This document shows positions 23,351-34,200 of a DNA stretch of 64,000 nt, piece by piece. The position numbers were made by a program, and so were the translations under genes. Every line of letters starts with the position of its first letter. The first letter of the stretch is position 1. Origin of the DNA: Nematostella vectensis (taxonomy: Eukaryota > Cnidaria > Anthozoa > Actiniaria > Edwardsiidae); the NCBI RefSeq assembly GCF_932526225.1, contig NC_064036.1:13323181-13387180 (forward strand), read 5' to 3'. The notes under the pieces were generated by a model. That model worked only from the letters and a program-made list of their open reading frames with translations. It did not search any database and was not told the origin of the DNA.

Positions 23351-23879
23351 TATCCATATCCCTCCCATTGAGGGGATTGGAAATTCCGGGGGAGGGGGGT
23401 TCAAACGTTCTTGGAGAACGCAGAGGATTCAAAAAGAGCGGGCTCTCATTTCTTCGCACTCTCGTCCCAGCGCACCTCGGGCTTCGACAACATGATATTT
23501 TTTGTCCATAACATCCACCCCCCTACCTAATTGACACATAATTCGTAGCGGGCTTCAAACTCTTCAAACTGACATTTTATCGGCAAAATTGATATAAAGA
23601 AGACTCAAACACAATATTACAACGTCTATAGTTTTATTTTTTCACTATAAATTATTTTTTTGCTAACATATAAATTTCCCCATCATAGATTCCTTTATAA
23701 ACCACTGACAGTCGTCTTGGGCTGCCTGTGGTAGTAGACATACCTTGTACTGAGTGCTTGGTAAACGTTGTCTTTGAGCAATGCAGCTACTGATATTTTC
23801 ACTTTTATTTGTAGTCCTGTTCCCTGCTAGCGAAATACAGAGAAAAGAGGCCTCTGCTAGCAGGGAAGTAGTCCTGATA

Positions 23880-26800
23880 CATGTATGCTATATTAGCATA
23901 ATTTAGCATAAGTTAAAATCGGGGATGACCGCTGGCGCCTGGGCCCATTTCCATTCAAGCCGTAGCAAGTTTGCACTCTCTCTTGAATCCCTGCAAATTC
24001 ATGACTCATCACGGGATTCGGGGATATTTTGTCGTGTTTTTACCGTGTAGGAGGTGTACAAAACAGGAATCTTCGCTAGGCTTACTAGTCCCGGTCATGT
24101 TCTTATCCCTGGAGGATTTTTAGAAGCTATTTTTCAGCGGCGTTGGAGGCGGCTAAGTCGATAAAAACATCTCAACACAGCAATCAACCATCAACAGCAG
24201 GACACATGTGCTAGTAGTGGAGCAAACTGCAGAGATAGCCGGCGAGAGTTTTTGTCCCATGCTCTGTTGAGACTGACACAGAAGGTTTGTTGGGGCGGCT
24301 ATACACTATAGGTGTATTTGATCGAGTTCTTCGATCCTCATTTGAGAACGGCTATGCGTGAGTATTGACTTAAGTAAGGAACTTCAGATTACTATATCTG
24401 AAGTATATGCTCAACTTATTTTATCGTTATGTCTGGTGATTCCGGCTGATTAATTGGTGGGATGCTATATATCTTAGCGTGGGCAAGTAACTGAGGCTGG
24501 CACAGAGTCGAGCAAAATAGCCGAGTGTCGTGGATAACAGCAACCATGTCAACAACACCAGCACTTCGTGGAACTAGTCAGTGTTAGAGTCTTAATTTAG
24601 GAAGAGCTAACTTAGGGGGTTTTTGTTGTTGTAGCAATGGCATTACACGGTGGTGACATCGGTAGTATAGTCCATTATGGTGGGGCGTTGGATCTGTTTA
24701 TAGGGGCAGGTTCCCTTGTCAGTACAGTGTAGCACGATGTTACCTATATTAGGTGGCGGTGGCTGCCTGTGTGTGTTACCTACCTTACTGTCTGCCTGGG
24801 TACTATTATGTGTTATTGTATCGACTAGATCCAGGCTAGGGCAGCCAATTAGATACACAACTTAAGTCACAGTCAGATTCTTGCATATGTGTTACTAGGT
24901 TCCCTCCCCTTCCCCCAGTTAACCTCAACAGCGTTGCTGTAGTGGTCCTCTGGTCCGCCCTAGCCTCACCTATCAATCTCATGCAAGGCGTCGCCATAAG
25001 ACTGATAAGACTCGTCAGCATTATCTAGCGATCTCAGAGTTCGTTAGCTCCATCCAAATTCTATCTAGCTTGCCCGTGATAGGAGCAGTGAGCTCATACA
25101 GATCAAGGCGTTACAATAGGTAGTGAGACTTTGCGAGGTGACCATGAGGCTAGTTAGGTCAACCTTAGGTCAGCCCCGAGGCGTGGCTGATGGGGCGTTA
25201 GGTCCACCCGTAAGCCCTAGCCGGGGAACAAAAAGCGAGTCGAGCTATGTGTTGGTTCACTCTGCCCCTGTGAAGGGAACAGAATACGTCAAAAACTCTA
25301 CGTAGCTTGGTGGGCCGCCATCGTAACCACCACAGGTATCCCATACGCTCAACCGTGACTGCGTTAAATCAATTAGCATGTTAACGCTCGATAGATAGTT
25401 AGCCTTACCTCACAACACAGGAAGGGTAGGATACAGCAGTGTTCCCCTGCGGCGGGACGTGGAAACACAAGAAGATCGAGTAGACACCACCATCCAGCCT
25501 ACCCAACCCCTCCCCTCCAGCCCCCATACAGATGTGACGACGGGCCAGGGCGGCCGTTAAGCCCATGCGAGTGAGGGCGGGCCAGGGCGGCCGTAAGGCC
25601 CATGCGAGTGAGGGCGGGCCAGGGCGGCCGTTAAGCCCATGCAAGTGAGGGCGGGCCAGGGCGGCCGTAAGGCCCATGCGAGTGAGGGCGGGCCAGGGCG
25701 GCCGTTAAGCCTATGCAAGTGAGGGCGGGCCAGGGCGGCCCTTAAGTCCATGCGAGTGAGGACGGGCCAGGGCGGCCTTAAGACCATGCGAGTGAGGGCG
25801 GGCCAGGGCGGCCATTAAGTCCATGAGAGTAAGGGCGGTCCAGGGCAGCCACTAAGCCCAGTCGAGTGACGGCGGGCCAGGGCGGCCACTAAGCCCAGTC
25901 GAGTGAGGGCGGGCCAGGGCGGCCATTAAGTCCATGAGAGTAAGGGCGGTCCAGGGCAGCCACTAAGCCCAGTCGAGTGACGGCGGGCCAGGGCGGCCAC
26001 TAAGCCCAGTCAAGTGAGGGCGGGCCAGGGCGGCCCTTAAGCCCATGCGAGTGAGGGAGGGCTAGGGCGGCCACTAAGCCCATGCGAGTGAGGGCGGGCC
26101 AGGACGGCCGTTAAGCCCATGCGGCCAGGGCGGCCTCTAAGCACCATGCGAGTGAGGGCGGGCCAGGGCGGCCACTAAGCCCAGTCGAGTGAGGGCGGGC
26201 CAGGGTGGCCATTAAGCCCATGCAAGAGAGGGCTGGCCAGGGCGGCCCTTAAGTCCATGCGAGTGAGGGCAGGCCAGGGCGGCCCTTAAGTCCATGAGAG
26301 TGAGGGCGGGCCAGGGCGGCCATTAAGCTGTTTGAGGGAGGACAGGCCAGGGCGGCCATTAAGCCTATGCGAGTGAGGGCGGGCTAGGGCAGCCCTTAAG
26401 TCCATGAGAGTGAGGGCGGGCCAGGGCGGCCATTAAGTCCATGATAGTGAGGGCGGGCTAGGGCGGCCACTAAGCCCATTCGAGTGAGGGCGGGCCAGGG
26501 CGGCCCTTAAGCCCATGCGAGTGAGGGCGGGCGAGGGCGGCCCTTAAGCCCATGCGAGTGAGGGCAGGCCAGGGCGGCCGTAAAGTCCATCAGAGTGAGG
26601 GCGGACTCGGTTGGCTATTAAGGCCATGCGAGTTAGGGCGGGCTAGGGCGGCCACTAAGCCCAGTCGATTGAGGGCGGGCCAGGGCTGCCGTTAAGACCA
26701 TTAGAGTGAGGGCGGACCCGGTCGGCCATTAAGTCCATGGTAGTGATGGCGGGCCAGGGCCGCTATTAAGCCCATGCGAGGGAGGGCGGGCCAGGGCGAA

Positions 26801-28932
26801 CCTTAAGCCGATGCGAGAGAGGGCGGACCAGGGCGGCCATTAAGCCGATGTGAGGGAGGAAAGGTCAGGGCGGCCATTAAGCCAATGCGAGTGTGGGCGG
26901 GCCAGGGCGGCCATTAAGCCGATGTGAGAGAGGAAAGGCCAGGGCGGCCATTAAGGCGATGTGCGGGAGGAAAGGCCAGGGAGGCTCTAAGCCCATGCAA
27001 GTGAGTATGGGCCAACGAGGACGCCCAGACAAACGAGGACGGGCCGGTGCGGCCCCTACGCCCAGGCATGAGAGGGTGGGCCAGCGCAGCCTTTACACGT
27101 TTTTTCTCACGGACGGGCAATCAAAACCTCGCCCAAGCGATCGCGAGTGGGTAATCGCGGCCCTTGCCCATTCAATCCCGGGCAGGCAAAGGAAGTCATG
27201 CACAGATACTACCGTGGGTGGTAAACCGAGTCATTCAGTCCAAAGTATCGCGGGCGGGTAAACGAGACTCGACGCCTAATCAATCGCGGGGGTGCAATCG
27301 AGACCCGACGCCTATTCCATCGCGAACGGGTTAGCGAGGCCCACCAATCCTACTATCGTGGGTGGATAAGTAAGCCTCCATGGTTACTTTGGTTTGGCGC
27401 TTAACTTGCCCTGGGGAAGGACTAAATAAGGTCATGCTGTGCACTCGGTGCCACACTGGCAAGCACAATCGCAGTTTCTCTTCCGCCAGGGAGAGCTTTA
27501 GGAAGCAAGAGGGGCGTTAATGGGACTGCTAATAGGCACTGCTATTAGGGACAGAGGGATGAATTGAGAGTGAAGTCGGAGTGAACCATTGGTCCTAGAG
27601 ACTTGTCACGTGGAGTATGATGGCTGATTACCAGCGGAATCACCACAGGGGAATCCCAGCCTCTAAGGGGCTCTTTTCCTATTAGGTAAGGGGCACGGCG
27701 GGGACGTTCTAGCCCTCTCGCGAAGTAAGGTGCCCGTATTACGCAAGGGTTCGTGCATATGGGTGTGAGGCAGTGTAATAGGCGGCTACACGGATATCGA
27801 ACTCTTACTGTAATGGTATATGGTTACAATACATTAAGAGTACACGCATGAGCTACCCTATGAGGCATGTGCCTGCACTTTAAGCTATTATTATTTCGGA
27901 AAATTTCACCAGATGGGGTATCGCCGGCTGGTAAGCAAGGGGTCTTGTCTGCTACTCCCCACTTGGCGTGTTCGTGTATATTTAGTGCCCGGATACAGAG
28001 CGGCAGCGGCAGCTGGTTACTCAGGCGCTGGTAGAAGCGTGCTGTTAGGCCAATGGCCATACATAGTGTTTACACCTTGTTCTACCAAGACGCGAGGCGA
28101 ATAAGTTTTTTTCTGGGTATTCCTTGGTGTTACGGAGAGCTCTGTTTTGGTGCTCAAGGCTTTTGTACTATTTCATTGTCTCGTTCTAAGGTCTTTGTTT
28201 TTGGCTTGTTTGTTTGGTGATGGTACTCCGTAACCCCAAGAAACTACCGTTTTTCTCAAGCGGGCGTACGGAATGTTCGGTGATGGTAAACCGGATGGGT
28301 AGGGCCTGCCTGTTGGCCACAGGGCAGGTTTGCGTGCCTGGTTGATAGGCATACCTGCTGGCTTTTTACTTGCCGGGCTCCCCGTGGTGACCCGACCTAT
28401 GCTCTTCAAATGCTTGTTCTCCGGTGGTGCTTGGTTATGTTTGGGGCCAGGAGGTACCATTCCCCAGTCCTCAGTCCCTCCTTTTCAAGCACCTGTTTGG
28501 GCGGGGAGCTGTGGCCCGGAGGCCCGGCTCCTCGAGTGCGCTTGGTTAGGAGGTCACCAAGCTATCCGATACCTGACCCCAAACTTATCAGACGATGAGT
28601 TTAAATGTATGCTACATTAGCATAATTTAGCATAAGTTAAAATCGAGGATGACCGCTGGCGCCTGGGCTTGCCGTGGCAAATTTGCACTCTTTCTTGAAT
28701 CCCTGTAAATTCATGACTCAGCACGGGATTCAGGGAAATTTTGCCCCTCCCAACACTCCCTTATGTGGAGTGTATCTATTGGGCAAGTATATTCCACCAA
28801 AAGGTGTGACAGGTATCCCCCGGGGGGGCGGGGAGCTGTGGCCCGGAGGCCCGGCTCCTCGGGTGCGCTTGGTTAGGAGGTCACCAGGCTATCCGATACC
28901 TGACCCCAAACTTATCAGACAATGAGTTTAAA
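23880..28932. mobile_element. Composite non-coding element with head-to-tail terminal blocks
   Basis: Block A (23880-24035, starting TGTATGCTATATTAGCATAA) recurs as A' at 28604-28745. Block B (28499-28612, containing GGGAGCTGTGGCCCGGAGGC) recurs as B' at 28826-28932. The order is A, ~4.5 kb interior, B, A', short interior, B'. Hence a second, internally deleted copy follows the first with no gap. No gag, pol or transposase frame is visible. A long-terminal-repeat relative without coding (LARD-like) or a tandem DNA element are both possible. Its interior carries the minisatellite at 25539-26995. Confidence 0.55.
25539..26995. repeat. GC-rich ~37-bp minisatellite, about 40 copies
   Basis: Unit GTGAGGGCGGGCCAGGGCGG followed by CCATTAAGCCCATGCGA. 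Copies differ by substitutions and small indels, and groups of units form higher-order duplications (the pair ending at about 25900 recurs at about 26020). A second degenerate series with CAATCGCGGGCGGGTAA-type words continues to about 27370. Open frames here follow from the repeat and are not called. Confidence 0.93.
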
Positions 28933-30452
28933 GGAATATAATACATAATGCAAAAATGAACTACCATAATAGGCATGAAGCAATTTGCGGTGTGCAAGTC
29001 GATGGCCGGGGGAGACTGGGGCGACCTATCTCGTTCCAGGCCTCGCTCGCTAGCATTCAATATGGCGGCCGCCGGAGAGAGTCGATAGAGCTTTCAATTG
29101 CTATTTACACTTGATTTGTGCGGCTGCATTAGATAAAGCAGGGAGTTGTGAGGATAATGCTAGACAAAGTGAACCTTGGAGAATGTAAGATGATTTGAAA
29201 AAGTAAAAAAACAAGTCAAAATGAAATTGAAAGAACGACTGGTAACTGCAAGTCTGCACAAGAGGTAAAATTTCAAGGTCATGTCGCTAGCTTATTTGGG
29301 GTTTTGGGCATCATTGGAAACTAGTCTAGGCTAGATCAAATACAATGTCCAATGATTAAAACTTAACAGAGAATAGTCTAGGATTGTCATGGTGGACTTA
29401 GATTGGAATTTTTTTCTTCTACTCATCCATTCGGTAAGCATATCGACAAGATTATATTTCATATTCACTTGGTGTATAAACACATTGACCCCTCAACCGG
29501 CCTGTACCGGCTTTGGGAAGTACCCACAACCCAAAAAATTCATAAATTCAAAATAAACACAAAAAGATGAAGATACTCAGGCATCAGTCTAAGGGATAAA
29601 TGGTCTTGCAGATATGCATCCAACCAAGGTGTTGGCATCTACTCTTAAGCCAAATAATAGCACAGGTTCTTTGACAAATCTCAAATCGAACAAGGAGAGA
29701 AAAGCAGAATCACCCCTCTCAATTAAACGCTCAAAATACCACACAAGGGAGAGATCAGCAAACACAGCTCAAGACACACATAGATACCTTTATTCTGATC
29801 TTCCAGGTGCATTTTCTTGGCCTCAAAACACAATGTCCATTCCTTGAAGGATTGTACAACCACGAAAATATCTTTACGTATTGCAAAGCATTCTGGGAGA
29901 TCCAGGGGAAAATTCACGAGGGGAGGTCCAGTTTTTCAGTCTTTTCACCCCGAAGCCAAACGAATCAATTCCAGGTCATACAGACCCAGAATAGCAGTGT
30001 AAACAATTTTGGAATCAATTTGGTTTCAGAAAAGACAGCATTTAGGAGAGCTGTGGTGATTCATTAGAAAATTATTTTCTCACCTTTGCTTGCAAATATC
30101 CATAAGCAAAGCACTCAATTATGCCCCAAAAGACTTCATGATGTCCTGAGACACTCTCCTAATATGCTCATAGCTGTATTTTTTATGAAAAATACAAGCA
30201 ACCATCAACTTGTGCTGGCTTCAGCACAACGACGAGGGAAGTGGGGACCGCAAAGCACTGTTGGAAAGCTTGGATACCGCTGACTAGGTGCAGCTGTGTT
30301 TGACTTTGACGGGCTGTATAAAACTCAGAATAGGGGGGGAGGTATCTGTTTTTAGTCTTTTTTTTGTAAATTCAGCCCCAAAAAAGCCAGGAGTCAATGG
30401 GTTAAATATCTTATTTGGATTATTTGCACTGGTAGTTTTTATTATGCAGGTA

Positions 30453-30521
30453 ACAGGTCAACACAGGGTGACCACAACAGAGATAAGATTAGACTTTTGT
30501 TTGCACCCTGTGTTGACCTGT
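30453..30521. repeat. 18-bp perfect inverted repeat
   Basis: ACAGGTCAACACAGGGTG (30453-30470) and its exact inverse CACCCTGTGTTGACCTGT (30504-30521), with a 33-bp loop. The same words recur in the tandem block at 30960-31030 and near 6390. Confidence 0.85.
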
Positions 30522-30942
30522 AATCTGCAAAATTACCAGGCACGTTTGTACACTGTTTTTGTTTTGTTTACCAAGTTACACAGATCTTTTTGCAATTTTT
30601 AGTGTCAAGCTTTGTCAGTAAAATAAATATTTTATATTAAAAAAAAACTGTCTCCAAGAAGTACAATCAGTCCTCTTGTTTTATTGTTCAACTTTTTCCA
30701 ACATACAGTTCAGCTTAAAAACTAAAAAATAAAAAATAAGTAATATGTTTTTTTTATGGTTATACCTGTGAAGTAAATCAATATCCTTAAAAGATGATGA
30801 TTGAATAATGGTGATCTTAGGCATTCTCCAGTTATTTTGGTCAATCTTGGGCTAAGTACCCCAAATAATTCAGTGAATAATGGAAAATCTTAGGCAATCT
30901 TGAGCGATCTTGGACGATCTTAGGACCCGGAGTAGGCCTAAC

Positions 30943-31110
30943 GACTTTGCGCTATGAATGGATGGTCACCCTGTGTTATCATCACATAACTATGCTATAT
31001 TGTTGATGGTCACCCTGTGTTGACCTGTGACCCTGTGTGACTTTGCGCTATGAATGGATGGTCACCCTGTGCTATCATCACATAACTATGCTATATTGTT
31101 GATGGTCACC
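30943..31110. repeat. ~95-bp tandem duplication
   Basis: The segment GACTTTGCGCTATGAATGGA followed by TGGTCACCCTGTG and ATCATCACATAACTATGCTA occurs at about 30943 and again at about 31039. Weaker relatives continue to about 31280 and approach the last exon of the UNC5-type gene. Confidence 0.85.
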
Positions 31111-31293
31111 CTGTGATATCACATAGCTGTCTTGTATATGGAATAGTCCTGGTCATGTCTAATCAACCAACGACTATGCTATCGATGTGCCAACCTTCAT
31201 CATTTCACTACTGTGCTCTATTGATGGGATGGTCACCCTGTGTTATAATCGCACGATTATGCTATGGATGCTGATGATTACCCTGTGTTTCCA

Positions 31294-34200
31294 TCACACA
31301 GCTGTACTGAAGATACTCTCTACTAATTCCGCCGCGTCTCGTCTCCCAATATCCTCCATAAGCTGTGCTAGCTGATGAAGTGGTATTTTCTCACTAAGGT
31401 CTTTCTCCCAATAATCAATTAAATTGCCGACCGGACCCTCCCCAACCTTGCGTCCTTCCAAAAAGCGTATGTAATCGGTTGTGATGCCCGGCATCTTACC
31501 GGCAAGATCTTTCCAGCTACCGATCATAAGATTTTCTGCTGGTTCCAACTTGATGCAGAGCTTTTTTCTGATATCGCGCGGGATCTTGTTCTCATTGGGG
31601 CCTTGCATCTCGGAGCAAATACCCGACGTCGAACTGCTATCCCAACGCTGTAGAACACAGAGAAAAAGTGTTTGTGTACCTTAAAAGCATTGGATACAAA
31701 CTTTGATGAATTCGCGCCCAAACAAGAGGAGAATCTTTAAGAAGCTACACCATATTGAATAATAATTTAAAATACCTTGATAGAAAATACCAAGCTATTT
31801 TAAATATTTGATAAAATCTCTTTAAAAAATTGCAAATGCTTAAAACATTTCCGCTATATTATATATGTAACACTGTTGTCGGCCCTTATTCGCATGTCTA
31901 ATGAAAGGTAGCCCAGGTGCACGACGAGAGTTTGTACAGAGTTTGTACGCACAAATAGAAGATCGAAGCGGTGATGTGAGATCACGTTGGAATAACCTCA
32001 GTTGTGCTACTACCATATGGAATGTTATGTAATCCATCTCTAAATAGAGTAGATTGAAACAGTACACAACATTTCCTGTGTCCCTTTCCCTGACAGGTCA
32101 TGTCGTGTTGGCGTACAGCCTTAGAGTAATGGGTGGTCAGACAGGTCATGTCGTGTTGGCGTACAGCCTTAGAGTAATGGGTGGTCAGACAGGTCATGTC
32201 GTGTTGGCGTACAGCCTTAGAGTAATGGGTGGTCAGACAGGTCATGTCGTGTTGGCGTACAGCCTTAGAGTAATGGGTGGTCAGACAGATCATGTCGTGT
32301 TGGCGTACAGCCTTAGAGTAATGGGTGGTCAGACAGGTCATGTCGTGTTGGCGTACAGCCTTAGAGTAATGGGTGGTCAGACAGGTCATGTCGTGTTGGC
32401 GTACAGCCTTAGAGTAATGGGTGGTCAGACAGGTCATGTCGTGTTGGCGTACAGCCTTAGAGTAATGGGTGGTCAGACAGGTCATGTCGTGTTGGCGTAC
32501 AGCCTTAGAGTAAGGGGGTTGGGGTGCGTACCTCTAGCTTTCGCTGCGGGGATGACGTTGGAGTTGACGCAGATGAGCCCACGGCACCTTCCTCTTCGTG
32601 ATCCTACATTTAGACAAGTATTCTTTAAGTCTGGTGCACAGTAGTGACATGATTGCATAACAATAGCGGGCGTACACTCATCATTATTTTCGATTGAAAA
32701 GGAGACGGAAGCAAAGAAGGCTGGAAACAGTTTCTTTTTCTTTCTTCCCCACCTTCATTTTCATTGCTAGTCAAAAGCTGTTACTAGGGTACTTAATCGC
32801 AGCTGATAAGGTAAGGAAGCTTCAAAACACATTCTGGAGGGACCACTGTAATTGGCTTAAAGCTGTTGCGGCAACCCTTACCTTACAGGCAAATAAAATA
32901 AAATAAAATAAAACAAAATAAAGTCAAGTCAAAATAAGGCAAGTCAAGATAAGTCAAGTCAAGTCAAATAAAATAAAATGAAAGCTTTAAGTAGTTATTG
33001 TTATCACCCTATCCGATTGCTGCAAGTTACGTGTGCATCGATGATAGAAGTCAGAAGATTTAAGTGACGTGATTATCACGAGTCACGAAGAAAACGGTTA
33101 CCTTTATGCAATATGTGACAAAAATCCTTGCTAAGTCGGTTTCTCCATATTGCTGAATTTCGAAGTTGCACCTGAAGGTAGTGAGGTTTGGTTGGTCGGG
33201 GATTGGGGCGAAACCAAAGGTTACGTTTGGCATATCTTCAACACTGCTCCATACTTGTGAAAAAGGCAACGCCTGAAATACAACCAGTAATAGCCAATAA
33301 GCTGTAATAGTTAGCTCCTAGTTAGCTAGGAGCGCGTAATTTATTTTACAGTCGAGAAACTGAGCGATACATCCAGCACATCTTGTTAACTGTGTGTATA
33401 CGGGCTAAGCGGTGTAGCCAGGATTTTTAACAGGAGGGAGCCCAAAAAAGGCATTTTCTCCTGTGTATTCTAGATAATGTCTCATACATTTACTTTATTT
33501 TTGGCTGCTAAAAGGCGGGGCCAGGGCCCCCTTGGCCACCCCCTGGCTACGCCCCTGGGGCTCATCCCAAGCCAGTCGTTATACTCAGATTATCCCCCAC
33601 TCTAAGATTTCACGCCGTACCGTAAGAGTTAAAGTTGACAGCGTCAACCTGTTATAACCGATTATACGCCCACCTCTCGTGCTCAGCTTTAATGCTTGCC
33701 CTTACATAGCAAATTTACCATCCCTATACACCTATCATATATGCTAAACCATGCAGTTCACCACAGCAGAACATACATGTCATGCCATCACGTGTATAAC
33801 ACGTGTTCAGTAGCACATACCTGTTGTACTGGTGTAACAGGTTTCCATTTAGTATCCACCTCATGTAGACATGCTTCCACGCGCACGTCACGTGATGTAT
33901 TCCTTAGGGAAAACAGTTTGCCTGTGTCGGCTTGGATCAAGCCAACACGTGAGGCATCTAAGATAGCTTCCTGTAAATAAAGAACATTAAAGTCAATAAG
34001 TGGTGAAAAACAATATGCTTTTTAGTAAAGTGTTTATACACTTTTATACCTTTACCCCCCCCCCCCCCCCCATCTTCCCCCCTCTCATTCGAAAAATCAT
34101 TAATGAAAAATCACTGACCGGAATCGCACAAAATGTCCCATTTGATTCTACGTGGATACACCATGGCGTATGAACGAACGGGAACTTCGTGCTTTGCAAA

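Larger units (their letters stand above)
28933..31293. other. Gene-free stretch downstream of the UNC5-type gene
   Basis: No supported gene. An AATATGGCGGCCGCC (YY1-like) at 29058 is promoter-like, but no coding exon follows it. A hairpin lies at 30453-30521 and a ~95-bp tandem duplication at 30943-31110. Confidence 0.45.

Noticed and set aside
25405-27261. Frames rich in RPPWPALT or GQGGSKPMQ-type repeats
   Set aside because: Follow from the 37-bp GC-rich minisatellite; no consistent frame across copies.
28330-28925. Frames containing GELWPGGPAPRVRLVRRSP twice
   Set aside because: The shared peptide is the duplicated block B/B' of a non-coding element, not a protein domain.
29614-30067. 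Short overlapping plus-strand frames
   Set aside because: No motif, no splice consistency, and opposite-strand frames of equal length over the same bases.
32093-32511. Possible CRISPR-like array
   Set aside because: Units are contiguous with no spacers, and the locus is a eukaryotic intron.
32054-32644. 196-codon plus-strand and 167-codon minus-strand frames with perfect 16-residue repeats
   Set aside because: Product of the 48-bp intronic minisatellite, whose unit is a multiple of three; both strands are open equally.
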